DNA from: Kineobactrum sediminis
GTDB lineage: Bacteria; Pseudomonadota; Gammaproteobacteria; Pseudomonadales; Halieaceae
DNA length: 64,000 nt
Assembly: GCF_002868715.1 (NCBI RefSeq)
Contig: NZ_PKLZ01000009.1
Span: 153,145-217,144, forward strand
Direction: 5' to 3'
The notes under the pieces were generated by a model, which made no database searches, was not told the DNA's origin, and saw only the letters and a list, made by a program, of their open reading frames with translations. The position numbers and the translations under genes were made by a program. Shown here one piece after another: positions 43,678 to 53,783 of the stretch; within the stretch, counting starts at the first letter, position 1, and each line of letters begins with the position of its first letter.

Positions 43678-44474
43678 CGGACCTGAGCCTGTGGCAATAT
43701 CTGGTTATTGCGCTGCTGTTCGTGTGGGGCGGTTTTGTGCGTTCCGGACTGGGGTTTGGCGGTGCGGTACTCACCTTGCCGTTCCTGTTGATGGTACACA
43801 ACGCACCCCTGGTATACCTGCCGATTATTTCGGTACACCTGCTCGTGTTCTCGGGCCTCACCATTGCCCAGGCACATTTTCGTGCGCGCCGTAGCCAGAA
43901 TCAGCCTGCTACGGTAGTGCAGACAACGGTAAACTGGCGATTCCTGCGCTATGCGCTGGCACTCATGCTGATCCCTAAATTGATCGGTGTGGCGGGGGTG
44001 ATTACATTACCGGCAACAGTGATAAGCAGCTTTATTTTCGTGGTGGTGGCTGTGTATGCCATGACCTATATCCTGCAGCGACCGTTCAAAAGTAACAGTC
44101 GTAGCCTGGATGCCTTTTTCATGATGCTTGGCGGTTATGTCAGCGGCACCTCCCTGATCGCCGCGCCGCTAATTGTGCCGGTAGCGGCCAGTCGCGTGGC
44201 TCGCCACGAATTGCGTGACACACTGTTTGTGCTCTGGTTCGTCCTGGTCGCGATAAAACTGACCGCCTTTGCCTGGACGGGGATTGACCTGCAGTGGCAG
44301 CACCACATCTGGCTATTGCCCTGCGCCGCAATCGGTCACGTCATGGGGCTGCGCTTTCACGATTACACCCTGCGTGCGGATACCGGGTTCTTCTTCCGGA
44401 TCCTGGGCGTCGGCTTGCTCGCGGTCAGTCTTGCGGGGCTGGGTCGCATGCTCTTTCAAGTGCTTACGACCTAG
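43674..44474 (+). CDS. TauE/SafE-family (TSUP) membrane exporter
   Basis: This 266-residue protein starts at GTG 43674, overlapping the HODM-like gene by 4 bases (GTGA). It has seven or eight hydrophobic helices. The first (FVWGGFVRSGLGFGGAVLTL) and the mid-protein GGYVSGTSLIAAPLIVP are the paired TSUP repeats. Family members export sulfite, sulfoacetate or other organic anions. Coupling to the demethylase suggests they handle related compounds. Confidence 0.85.
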   Translation: MTDLSLWQYLVIALLFVWGGFVRSGLGFGGAVLTLPFLLMVHNAPLVYLPIISVHLLVFSGLTIAQAHFRARRSQNQPATVVQTTVNWRFLRYALALMLIPKLIGVAGVITLPATVISSFIFVVVAVYAMTYILQRPFKSNSRSLDAFFMMLGGYVSGTSLIAAPLIVPVAASRVARHELRDTLFVLWFVLVAIKLTAFAWTGIDLQWQHHIWLLPCAAIGHVMGLRFHDYTLRADTGFFFRILGVGLLAVSLAGLGRMLFQVLTT

Positions 44475-44498
44475 CCAGGGGCCCAGGCTGCTGGCTGT

Positions 44499-46325
44499 TT
44501 ACTCCGGATTTTGTGGCTTCGGCTTTTTGGGTTTTGGCTTGCCGGGCTTCTTTTGTGCCCCGGCGGGCTTGGGGAACAGGGTTCCCGGCAGTTGCTTGCC
44601 GTCAAACCGCGCGATATTGAGGCGCTGGCCGCTCACCCAGACCGAGCGCAGGTGGCTGAAGATCTCGGCGGGCATGCCCTCCGGCAGATCCACGGTGCTG
44701 TAGTCATCATGAATGATGATGCGGCCAATGTGCTCGCTATCGATGTCAGCCTCATTGGCAATGGCACCGACGATATTGCCGGGCTTGACGCCATGCTGGT
44801 GTCCCACCTCAATCCGGTAACGCTCCATACCCTTGCCGGGTTCGGTATCACGCTGGGTGGATGGGCCAGGCCTGGCGCCGGAGGCTTCGCTTGCCGGGCG
44901 CTCGCGACGTGGTTTTTCTTCGCGCTCGCGTTTCGCGGGTGCTGACTGGGTTTTTGCAGTTTTTGTGGAGGCAGTCGGGCTGCGCTCAGTCGGGCTGCCG
45001 GCAACAGCTGGGCTGCGAGTGTCGCTCTGAGCCAGAATTACCAGGGCAGCGGCGATATCTACAATGGGAACGCCATATTCCTGCTGGTACTCGGTGACAA
45101 GGCGCCGACCATTGTCCAGGTCGCGGGTATCCAGAGTCGAGGTGATCTGTTGCTTGAAGCGGTCGCTGCGACGGTTGCTTACTTCCTGGGGAGTGGGCAG
45201 TTCCATCGGTTTTATGACATTACCGGTGGCCTTTTCGATAGCCCGCAACAACCTGCGTTCGCGATTGGCGGCAAACAGTATGGCCTGGCCAGTGCGCCCG
45301 GCACGACCGGTACGGCCAATACGGTGCACATACGACTCGATATCGTGCGGAATGTCGTAGTTGATTACATGGCTGATGCGCTCTACGTCGAGACCGCGCG
45401 CCGCGACATCGGTGGCGACCAGGATATCCAGTTGCCCCTTTTTGAGCCGGTCAACGGTTTTTTCGCGCTGTTGTTGGGGAATGTCACCGTTCAGCGGTGC
45501 GGCAGAGTAGCCTCGCGCCGCAAGCTTTTCCGCCAGTTCTGCGGTGGCGATGCGGGTGCGGACAAAAATGATGACGGCATCAAAGTCTTCCATTTCCAGA
45601 ATACGGGTCAGGGCGTCCAGCTTGTGCAGGCCGGCCATCATCCACACGCGCTGGATAATGGACTCATTGGCCATGGATTTGACCTGGATCATCACTTCCT
45701 GGGGATCGGTCAGATGTTGCTGGGCGATGCGGCGTATTGCCTGTGGCATGGTCGCTGAAAAGAGGGCTGTCTGGCGTGTTTTGGGGGTTTTCTCCAGAAT
45801 CCAGTCAACGTCGTCGATGAAGCCCATACGCAGCATTTCGTCGGCTTCATCCAGAACCAGTGTCTGCAGCTTTGACAGATCCAGTGATCCGCGTCGCATA
45901 TGGTCCATCACGCGCCCGGGGGTTCCCACAATGACATGTACACCCCGTTCAATCTGGCGCAGCTGGCCCCGGTAGTCGGAGCCGCCGTAGATGGGAACCA
46001 CGTGGAATCCGGGCAGGTGGCTGGCATATTTCTGGAATGCTTCCGCCACCTGGATGGCGAGCTCCCTGGTAGGTGTCAGCACCATGACCTGCGGTAGCCT
46101 GGTGGCCGGATTCAGTTTGGCGAGCAAAGGCAGGGCAAAGGCGGCAGTTTTACCGGTGCCGGTTTGCGCCTGTCCTACCAGGTCCCTGCCTGCCAGTAGG
46201 GGCGGTATTGTGCGTGCCTGGATGGCTGAAGGGGTTTCGTAACCGACTTCCGCAAGTGCGCGAAGAAGGAAATCAGGCAGGTTAAGATCCGCGAAACTGG
46301 TCGCGTCAGGAGACTCGGCGGTCAT
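44499..46325 (-). CDS. DEAD-box ATP-dependent RNA helicase (DeaD/CsdA-like)
   Basis: The protein has 608 residues from ATG 46325; the frame extends 68 codons upstream without family similarity. Motifs are Q-motif/FADLNLPDFLL, Walker A AQTGTGKT (about 53-60), PTRELAIQV, GTPGRVMD, LDEADEM, SATMP, ARGLDVERI and HRIGRTGRAG. A DbpA-type RNA-binding domain (RYRIEVGHQHGVKPGNIVGA) and a Lys/Pro-rich tail follow. It likely acts in ribosome assembly and RNA turnover, especially in the cold. Confidence 0.93.
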   Translation of the reverse strand: MTAESPDATSFADLNLPDFLLRALAEVGYETPSAIQARTIPPLLAGRDLVGQAQTGTGKTAAFALPLLAKLNPATRLPQVMVLTPTRELAIQVAEAFQKYASHLPGFHVVPIYGGSDYRGQLRQIERGVHVIVGTPGRVMDHMRRGSLDLSKLQTLVLDEADEMLRMGFIDDVDWILEKTPKTRQTALFSATMPQAIRRIAQQHLTDPQEVMIQVKSMANESIIQRVWMMAGLHKLDALTRILEMEDFDAVIIFVRTRIATAELAEKLAARGYSAAPLNGDIPQQQREKTVDRLKKGQLDILVATDVAARGLDVERISHVINYDIPHDIESYVHRIGRTGRAGRTGQAILFAANRERRLLRAIEKATGNVIKPMELPTPQEVSNRRSDRFKQQITSTLDTRDLDNGRRLVTEYQQEYGVPIVDIAAALVILAQSDTRSPAVAGSPTERSPTASTKTAKTQSAPAKREREEKPRRERPASEASGARPGPSTQRDTEPGKGMERYRIEVGHQHGVKPGNIVGAIANEADIDSEHIGRIIIHDDYSTVDLPEGMPAEIFSHLRSVWVSGQRLNIARFDGKQLPGTLFPKPAGAQKKPGKPKPKKPKPQNPE

Positions 46326-46428
46326 GGGGTACCTTGGGGGGTGATGCGGGAAATGGGGGCATAGTATACAGGCTTCCGCGCACTGTACAAATAGCGGTGT
46401 GGGTGAATATACCGCTTTGCTACCGTTT

Positions 46429-48792
46429 TCAGCTTGCCAGGGAGCCGGCCGATGTTGCGTAAGTGTCGGCGCGGATCGCGTGAATCTGCTCAAGGAAGTA
46501 TCCCGGAACCAGCAGCGGACGTAACTCATCGGCAGTCACCGGCTTGCTGAACAGGTAGCCCTGTATTACCTCGGCTCCGTGTTCCGTCAGGAAGTGAAAC
46601 TGCTCATGCGTTTCAACGCCTTCTGCCACCAGCTCCAGCTTCATGGAGCGCCCCATGGCAATAATCGCAACCACCAGGCTGGCATCGTTATCGCTCTTGT
46701 CGAAGTCGATCACAAAACTGCGGTCGATTTTGAGTTCATCCAGTGGAAAGCGGCTGAGATAGCTCAGCGACGAGTAACCGGTGCCAAAATCGTCGATCGA
46801 CAGGCGCAGCCCCATTGCCTTGAGTTCCTGCAGTGCTCTTACCGTGGAGTGGCTGTCTTCCATCATTATGCTCTCGGTCAACTCGAGCTCAAGAGCCGAA
46901 GCGGGCAACCCGGTCTCTTCGAGAATGTTCTTTACCGTTGCACAAAACTGCGTAGTGAACTGCAGCGCGGATACGTTGACAGCCACTTTGTCCAGTGACA
47001 GTCCCTCCTTGCGAAATTCCACCATCTGTCGACAGGCTTCACGCAGGCCCCATGTGCCCAGTTCACTGATCAGGCCCAGTTCCTCCGCGACCGGAATAAA
47101 TTTAAAGGGCGGGATCATGCCCTTTTCCGGATGCTGCCAGCGTAGCAACGCCTCTATACCTATTATGGTTCCGGTACGGGTATCCACCTGGGGTTGGTAG
47201 TGGAACAGTAATTCGTTCCGCTCAAGCGCCCTGCGCAGGTCGGTTTCCAGCTGCAGGCGATCCACCCCGGTACTGTCCATATCACTGTTGTAGAACAGGA
47301 AGGTATTTTTGCCGGCCGCCTTGGCGTGGTACATGGCCGTATCCGCGGCCTTTAGCAGGCCTTCCATATCAGTGGCATCGTTTGGCGCTACCGCAATGCC
47401 GATGCTGGGCGTAACGACCAGTTCATGGCCGTCAATTTCCATCGGCTTCAACAATGATGTCAGCAAACGTTGCGCGACTATGGTGACAGCATCAACATTC
47501 TCTATCTGGTTCAGCACCACGGTGAATTCATCGCCCCCTAGCCGGGACACGTCAATTCGCGATTCCGGGTCCGCGTAATGAGCGACCACATCGCTTTCTC
47601 GCACGCAGCTGGCCAGGCGATGTGCGACTTCCTTGAGCAGTGCGTCGCCCGCGCTGTGTCCAAGCGAATCATTGATTCGTTTAAAGTTATCAAGGTCCAG
47701 GAACATCAACGCCAGAATCTGTTTGTTGCGTTTGGCGAGACGCAACAGTAAATCGAGTTGTTCGGTGAACAGGCGCCGGTTGGGCAGCGACGTAAGGCTG
47801 TCAAAGTAAGCCATTTTTCGCAATCGGTCCTTGGTCTCGGTTACCTGTGTTACCGCAAGGTCAAGCTCTTGATTGCGTTGCGACAATTGGGCGGTGCGTT
47901 CCTCGACTTTCATGCTGAGCAACTGATGGTCTACGCCTATCCGTGTTTTATACGTGTTCAGCCCTCCAATGATTGCATTGAGTACGCCGGCTATCTCCTT
48001 CACTTCGCCAGAGCCGTCAATGGTGATGGATTTCTTCAGGTTACCGGCGGCGACCTCATCCGCCATTCGCGCAAGTGCCGACAGTGGGGCGGTGAGTCGC
48101 TGTGTGTACAGGTTGATGAAGAAAGTTGATATAACTATCAGTGCCAGCGCGATCCCGGCCATGGTGGCAAGTACAAGCAGCACTTGCAGCAGGAGTTGGC
48201 TATTGCTGATTCCCGCGTGGACATAGCCAACGATATAGCGACTGCTTGCAGGCCGTACCAGCGCACGCCCGAAATCCTCCCGGACCAGGTTCTTCCCGGT
48301 GGGGTTGATCATCGAGAACACAGGCACTGATAGGTTGAGGATTCGCTCGCCCCCTGTCAGGGTTGCCAGGAGTGCGCTGGTGGCGGGAGCGGTACCGGTG
48401 GAATGGGAACTGAAGTTGGTGTCGACGGCGGACGTATCCGCACCGCGCACGGTGGCAAAGGTCGGCGCTTCGTCTGCGGTGCCTGCATGGCGCTCACGCT
48501 GGGCGAGCAAGCCGCCGTCTGCGCTATGCACGCGGATAAAACTGAGGGCAGGTGATAGCCCGAGAAAGCGAGTGAGTGCGGCGTCTACCTGCGGGCGGTC
48601 GCGCAGATGAATGTCAGCCGCCAGCTGGGTATGGCCTTCAATGTCTGCTACCACGCTGTCCAGTAGTGATATCCGCTGGTCGCGGTATTCGCGAATCGCC
48701 AGACCACTGAGCGCTAGCGTGCTGCCAACCAGCGCGACCAGGAAAAATACCAGAACGATGCGACGAGCGACGCTCATGCTGCGAGGCTCCAT
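46429..48792 (-). CDS. Membrane GGDEF-EAL c-di-GMP protein with HAMP
   Basis: This 787-residue protein (ATG 48792 or 48777) has a membrane helix at about 10-33, a periplasmic sensor (about 34-205), a second helix and a HAMP segment ending about 290. GGDEF follows with FDSLTSLPNRRLFTE and LGGDEF, then EAL with IEALLRWQHPEKG, ESIMMED and IDDFGTGYSSL. Between RESD and RLGGDEF lies an extra stretch of about 11 residues, which would displace the inhibitory I-site. Either activity may dominate; both motifs look intact. Confidence 0.9.
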   Translation of the reverse strand: MEPRSMSVARRIVLVFFLVALVGSTLALSGLAIREYRDQRISLLDSVVADIEGHTQLAADIHLRDRPQVDAALTRFLGLSPALSFIRVHSADGGLLAQRERHAGTADEAPTFATVRGADTSAVDTNFSSHSTGTAPATSALLATLTGGERILNLSVPVFSMINPTGKNLVREDFGRALVRPASSRYIVGYVHAGISNSQLLLQVLLVLATMAGIALALIVISTFFINLYTQRLTAPLSALARMADEVAAGNLKKSITIDGSGEVKEIAGVLNAIIGGLNTYKTRIGVDHQLLSMKVEERTAQLSQRNQELDLAVTQVTETKDRLRKMAYFDSLTSLPNRRLFTEQLDLLLRLAKRNKQILALMFLDLDNFKRINDSLGHSAGDALLKEVAHRLASCVRESDVVAHYADPESRIDVSRLGGDEFTVVLNQIENVDAVTIVAQRLLTSLLKPMEIDGHELVVTPSIGIAVAPNDATDMEGLLKAADTAMYHAKAAGKNTFLFYNSDMDSTGVDRLQLETDLRRALERNELLFHYQPQVDTRTGTIIGIEALLRWQHPEKGMIPPFKFIPVAEELGLISELGTWGLREACRQMVEFRKEGLSLDKVAVNVSALQFTTQFCATVKNILEETGLPASALELELTESIMMEDSHSTVRALQELKAMGLRLSIDDFGTGYSSLSYLSRFPLDELKIDRSFVIDFDKSDNDASLVVAIIAMGRSMKLELVAEGVETHEQFHFLTEHGAEVIQGYLFSKPVTADELRPLLVPGYFLEQIHAIRADTYATSAGSLAS

Positions 48793-49087
48793 TGATGGAA
48801 TTCAGTCGCAGAGGGCTGTTCCGGAGGCAAGCGGCGCGCAGATCTGATGAAATTCCGGGGGCTTGAGTCTCTGGAGGCCCGGAAAATCAGCGGACAGGGC
48901 AGATACCCAACGCTAAAAGCCCTGAGAAACCCGAAACCTTCCTGTCTTGTTCTATCCATGCCATGACCTGATGCTCTCGGGTAGCAAAGGTACGTTATTT
49001 ACCCTGCCTACGGCAATGGGCAACCGCGCAAAGGATTTGCTTCCTGTGGCTGTTAATGAGCCGGGTTGGCATATCGTATGGACGCCG

Positions 49088-50341
49088 TCATGCGCTAATA
49101 CGGGCGTTTTCGAGTTCGAGGCAGGCCAAATCAATACCATAGGCGCCAGGCTCGAGGCTTCGTGCGATATTGATCGCCTCCTGTTTGCCGGCCAGGCACA
49201 CGTCCTGGAGATCGAGCAGAGTCGCTTTTGGCAGTTGCTGCTTGTTCTTGTCCAGCAGCACCAGGACCTTGGGACGCAGTCGGCGGGTTCTGTATTCTGC
49301 GATTACCACAGCCACTTCACCGGACGACAGCTCTACCAGCGTTCCAGCGGGGTATACCCCGATGGCACGGATAAATGCCTCTACCAGTTCCGCCTGAAAA
49401 TCAGTGTTACGCGCTTCATAAAGTACACGAATCGCATTGGATGGCGAGATTGCCGCGGCGTAGCCCCGGTTACTGGTGATCGCGCCATAGGTATCAACGA
49501 TGGCTGCGATTCGCGCAACCGGCGGGATCTCATCGCCCTTCATGCCAAATGGATAGCCGCTACCGTCATACCTCTCGTGATGATAGGCCACCATGCTGGT
49601 GACGTCGTGGTTGATAATGCCGCTGTCCTGAAGAATGGTCAGGCCGTGGTTTACATGGTCCTGCATCTGGGCCGATTCGCTGTTGGTCAGCTGTCGCTCG
49701 GCTTTTAAAAGGCCTGAATCGATCTGTAATTTGCCCACGTCCATGAGCATGCCACCCATCGCCAGGGAGCGCAGATCCTGGCGGGAGAAGCCCAGTTCAC
49801 GACCCAGGGACACAGCCCAGATTGCAGAGCTGAGCGCATGCTGATAGCTATATTCGTCGTGTTGTTTCAGGCGCGATATCCACAGGCAGGCATCGGGATT
49901 GCGACTGATGCTGCCGATCAGTGGCTCGACCGATTTCTTCAGCTGAATGACATCGATTTTACCGCCGTTTCCCACCTGCTCAAAGATATCGCAGACGTCG
50001 CCCACCAGTGCTTCCAGCGCAGCTTCCGCGCGGGGTTTTTCGTCGACAAAATTGCTTTTATCGCCATATTGCTCAAGGTTACGGTCGTAAAAAATATGCT
50101 CCAGGGGCATCCGCTTTTGCTTGCCGCCGGCGTTAACTTTGAAACTTTCGGCCGGTTGCCTGCTTTGCACCGTGTCCACGAACACGTAATTGCAGTATTC
50201 TCGCAGCTTGTCAATTTGGGTCCTGCTCTCGATACGGAAACCCTGGATGATGAAGGGCGTTTCCAGCCATGAGCGATCCAGTGCACTGACAAACATGCCC
50301 ACACGCAGGTCATTGGTTGATATTTTAAGTGTCTCAAGCAT
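49088..50341 (-). CDS. DUF3391 plus HD-GYP protein with an altered HD dyad
   Basis: The protein has 417 residues from ATG 50341, with GGAG six bases upstream. The N-terminal DUF3391 domain (LKISTNDLRVGMFVSALDRSW) is followed by an HD-GYP domain: YQHALSSAIWAV, GMLMDVGKLQID, DHVNHGLTIL and YHHERYDGSGYP. The canonical LLHDIGK is MLMDVGK here, so the metal-binding His is replaced by Met, and the last motif has DTYGAITS instead of DxYDAL. It is probably weakly active or inactive, perhaps a regulator. It faces the HD-GYP gene at 50648. Confidence 0.88.
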   Translation of the reverse strand: MLETLKISTNDLRVGMFVSALDRSWLETPFIIQGFRIESRTQIDKLREYCNYVFVDTVQSRQPAESFKVNAGGKQKRMPLEHIFYDRNLEQYGDKSNFVDEKPRAEAALEALVGDVCDIFEQVGNGGKIDVIQLKKSVEPLIGSISRNPDACLWISRLKQHDEYSYQHALSSAIWAVSLGRELGFSRQDLRSLAMGGMLMDVGKLQIDSGLLKAERQLTNSESAQMQDHVNHGLTILQDSGIINHDVTSMVAYHHERYDGSGYPFGMKGDEIPPVARIAAIVDTYGAITSNRGYAAAISPSNAIRVLYEARNTDFQAELVEAFIRAIGVYPAGTLVELSSGEVAVVIAEYRTRRLRPKVLVLLDKNKQQLPKATLLDLQDVCLAGKQEAINIARSLEPGAYGIDLACLELENARISA

Positions 50342-50647
50342 CTCGACTCCACGCCTCGAGCGCTGGTTGCCTTCCAAACCACAGCTTAGCGCTGGAAGCA
50401 CCGCCTGTGATGTGTTTTTTTGAGAAAAGTACAGAAATATGCGGGTTCATTCACAGTTCAGGGTGATCTTGTGCCATTTTTCGGTCGTACATTGGGGCTG
50501 GCGGTGCTGCAGTAGGATATTGTTGCCGGCTTCCGCCAGGGACATGGATAACGTAAGGTGCGCTGGCATAGTCGCCGGCCAACCCCGGTTTGGTAAACCA
50601 TGGAACCACGTTTGTGAGATCACCTTCCAGAGAAAGAAGCGAAAATA

Positions 50648-51928
50648 ATGAATCGGCCCGAGGCGTCTGTAGAGACGTATGTTGATAGTCCAGACTACCT
50701 GAAGCATGTAACAGCCCTTGGGGACTCCAGGGCTGTTACGGCAACAGAAGATATTTACTCCAGGTCAGCCGTAAAGGTGGTTGCCAGCGGCTATCGAGTC
50801 AACAGTCTGTTGCTTGATAAGTTGCTGCGCCACAAGCTGCTCAAACCTATTGAGCAGAGTTGCCTGATTGAGGCCGCCGTCGACAAAACGACGCTTATAG
50901 AGCGTGCGAATGAACTGTTGGAGGAAATGCCGGCGCTGAAAGAGCTACTGATACGGTATCGCGGTGAGGAGTTCGTGCTTGCATGTTTTGGGCGCATGAT
51001 CCTGCCTACCGCCATTCGTAACAAGCTTACGGTCCTTGCCTCGCAGTCTCCCCAGCTTATGGACCACAGTCTGTGGTGTGTGATGGCATGTGTCTTCCTC
51101 GGCCAGGAAATAGAGCTTGGTGAGGGCGAGTTGCGTAATCTTGCTATTGCTGCGCTACTTCATGATATCGGCCAGCTACACACCGACCACCGTATTCTTG
51201 ATCCCCGAGAGAAACTCGATCCCGCGCTGCGCCGGCAATTACAGTCTCACCCGCTTATCGGTTCCTCGATAATCAGTAACTTGCCCGACTATGATTCATC
51301 AGTTGCACAGGCCATTGGTGAGCATCACGAGCGTATGGACGGTAGTGGCTACCCCCATGGGCTGTTGGGAAGCGAGATCAGCCGCTGTGGCCGTATTCTA
51401 TCGTTTGTTGAAATGAGCCTGGGTATCGTCCGCTCTGCGGGCCCCGCACACCTGGCCAATGTCATCAAGACTTATGCGCATCAGTTTGATCGCACGATAA
51501 CCCGGGCTTTCTGGAAACATCTTGACCTGGATTACCTGGGTAATGATTATCCTTTTGATACCTCTGAAATCCCCGACATGCTGAAGTCGCTGAGCGAGGC
51601 ACTGGACGGCTGGCATACGGTGTCTGATACGGTGTCCGCCCCTGTCTGGCGACTGATTGACCGAGATGTAAGTGCGATTAATCATGCGATGATCAAAGCC
51701 GGGGTCGATCAAACCCTGGTGGAAGAACTCGCTGCTTCCAGTGACCGGGATACACTGGCTCACCGTGAAGTCTGTAGTATATTGCGCGAGGGTTTGCGGC
51801 AAATCCGCGAGAGTGTGGACTGGCTCAAAAACGCTGCCCCGGTTGACACCGTGATGCAGCGCGACGAGGCGGCACTTGCCTGGCTGGAGCAGGTTGGGAA
51901 GGTACTTTTTCCTGGCTCACCGAACTGA
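50648..51928 (+). CDS. HD-GYP domain phosphodiesterase-like protein
   Basis: This is a 426-residue soluble protein. The N-terminal ~110 residues are helical, and the HD-GYP core runs from about 120 to 290. It keeps DHSLWCVMACVF, LLHDIGQLHTD (intact HD), QSHPLIGSSII and EHHERMDGSGYPHGLLGSEI. The C-terminal 140 residues are helical and unlike known domains. The intact HD fits c-di-GMP hydrolysis. It is divergent from the altered HD-GYP gene, which shares the 306-base gap. Confidence 0.88.
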   Translation: MNRPEASVETYVDSPDYLKHVTALGDSRAVTATEDIYSRSAVKVVASGYRVNSLLLDKLLRHKLLKPIEQSCLIEAAVDKTTLIERANELLEEMPALKELLIRYRGEEFVLACFGRMILPTAIRNKLTVLASQSPQLMDHSLWCVMACVFLGQEIELGEGELRNLAIAALLHDIGQLHTDHRILDPREKLDPALRRQLQSHPLIGSSIISNLPDYDSSVAQAIGEHHERMDGSGYPHGLLGSEISRCGRILSFVEMSLGIVRSAGPAHLANVIKTYAHQFDRTITRAFWKHLDLDYLGNDYPFDTSEIPDMLKSLSEALDGWHTVSDTVSAPVWRLIDRDVSAINHAMIKAGVDQTLVEELAASSDRDTLAHREVCSILREGLRQIRESVDWLKNAAPVDTVMQRDEAALAWLEQVGKVLFPGSPN

Positions 51929-51969
51929 TAGTAATACAGTGACCGGCACCAGGAGTATGACGGTATCTT

Positions 51970-53568
51970 TCAGTAGTTGTTATCCCGTGATTCGTGATCC
52001 GGCCCTGTGATGAAGGTGTCGGCAAAAGCTTCGCGCAAATTGCGTTTCAGGATCTTGCCGGAAGGGTTGCGCGGTAACATGTCTGCCGCCAGTACGGCCT
52101 TGGGCACCTTAAAGCCGGCCAGGCACTGAGTGCAGTGATGAATAACAGTCTCCGGGTCTACGGTACAGCCGGTCCGTGGCACAATCACTGCGGCAACGGC
52201 TTCCATCCAGCGCGGGTGTGACAGGCCGATTACCGCCACCTCAGAGACCTCCGGCAACTGGTAGATCACCTCTTCGACTTCCCTGCTGGACACGTTTTCA
52301 CCGCCGGTCTTGATCATGTCTTTCTTGCGATCGACTATCGCCAGATAGCCCTCGCTATCCATAACACCCAGGTCACCACTGTGAAACCAGCCGCCCTCGA
52401 ATGCGGCTGCGGTACGTTCGGGGTCCCGGAAGTATTCGGTAAGCAATTGCGGCGAGCGGTGTACCACTTCACCAATCTCCCCGGTTGCCACTTCGGTGCC
52501 GGCGTCATCCACTATACGAGTTTCTACATACAGTGCGGGACGACCAGCGGAGCCCGCTTTGCGTAACTGGTCGGCGGGCTTGAGGATGGTTGCCATGGGC
52601 GCCATCTCGGTTTGTCCGTAAAGGTTCCACAGGCGGATGTCGGGCAGGCGGGCATGTATTTCCTTCATGACTTCCACGGGCATGATCGATGCGCCGTAGT
52701 AGCCCTTGCGCAAGTGGCTCAGATCCGATTGCTCAAAGAGTTCGCTGCGAAGCAGCGATATCCAGACCGTGGGTGGAGCGAAAAACGATGTGACCTGTTC
52801 TCCGGCCAGCAAGCTTAAAAGGTTCTCGGGGCTGGGATCGTCGGTGATGACGTTGCGGCTGCCAATCTTGAGAGCGGGGCCCAGAAAACAGTCCAGCTGG
52901 GCACAGTGGAACAGGGGCAGGGCGTGTAATATCGTGTCGTCTCCGGCAATTTCCGCATCGATAAGGCAGCTGCTGTATTGCCATAAAATGGCGGCATGGC
53001 TCAACACGGCGCCTTTGGGGGCAGACTCTGTACCGCTGGTGTAGATAATCTGCGCGGGCGCATTGGTCTCGATAACCGCGTTGTCAGTGTAGTGGTCGCT
53101 GCTACACAGCTGGTCGAAGGGGATAATGCCATCAGGCATATTCCCCGTGTCTTGCCCCGGCAGCCATACCAACTGCTGTACCTGCGGGCACTGTCTGGCT
53201 GCGGCGATGGCTTTGTCGCGTTCCGTCTCGCCGACGAACAACAGGCGGGCACCGGAATGTTCGAGAATATAGCGGGTCTCCCGGATGTTGAGCATGAAAT
53301 TAACGGGCACCAGAATTGCACCGGTGGCGGCCACGGCATAGCGTACCGCAGCGAAGGCAATGGAGTTGCGGGAAAGCATGGCGACCCTGTCGCCCGACTG
53401 TATGCCAAGGTCTTTCAGACCGCCGGCAACCCGCAGGCACAGGTCGTTGAAGTCGCGGTAGCTGTATTCCTTTTCGCCCTGACGCAGGGCTATTTTGTCA
53501 GGATAGCGGCGGGCACTGCGGTGCAGGGTGTCAAAGAGGGTCTGGCGGGAAAGTGTGTGCATGTCCAT
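51970..53568 (-). CDS. Acyl-CoA ligase (AMP-dependent synthetase)
   Basis: This 532-residue protein (ATG 53568 or 53562) has P-loop YTSGTESAPKGAV, LYGQTEMAPM, motif DLGVMDSEGYLAIVDRKKDM with IKTGGENVSSREVEE, and the C-terminal lysine in NPSGKILKRNLRE. Ligases of this length activate medium- or long-chain fatty acids. It stands alone and runs convergently with the HD-GYP gene. Substrate not readable. Confidence 0.87.
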   Translation of the reverse strand: MDMHTLSRQTLFDTLHRSARRYPDKIALRQGEKEYSYRDFNDLCLRVAGGLKDLGIQSGDRVAMLSRNSIAFAAVRYAVAATGAILVPVNFMLNIRETRYILEHSGARLLFVGETERDKAIAAARQCPQVQQLVWLPGQDTGNMPDGIIPFDQLCSSDHYTDNAVIETNAPAQIIYTSGTESAPKGAVLSHAAILWQYSSCLIDAEIAGDDTILHALPLFHCAQLDCFLGPALKIGSRNVITDDPSPENLLSLLAGEQVTSFFAPPTVWISLLRSELFEQSDLSHLRKGYYGASIMPVEVMKEIHARLPDIRLWNLYGQTEMAPMATILKPADQLRKAGSAGRPALYVETRIVDDAGTEVATGEIGEVVHRSPQLLTEYFRDPERTAAAFEGGWFHSGDLGVMDSEGYLAIVDRKKDMIKTGGENVSSREVEEVIYQLPEVSEVAVIGLSHPRWMEAVAAVIVPRTGCTVDPETVIHHCTQCLAGFKVPKAVLAADMLPRNPSGKILKRNLREAFADTFITGPDHESRDNNY

Positions 53569-53783
53569 GCTGTTCGATACCTTTTATGGCGGTCAGCTGC
53601 CTATGGTGTACTTTCTGGCTGAAGTTCTAAAGTCCCGGGAGGTATTTTTGGAGGAATTGGGTGAATGACGACATGGTCAGATCGCGGTGTAATAAACACT
53701 TCCCCTTACCCGGAAGTTGCGGGAAATGTGGTCTACACTGAATTTCACGATGATAGCCATTTGAAAACCCAGGAGATACAGTT

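Noticed and set aside
48793..49087. c-di-GMP riboswitch upstream of the GGDEF-EAL gene
   Set aside because: No GEMM-type conserved core or paired structure could be recognised in the 295-base gap.
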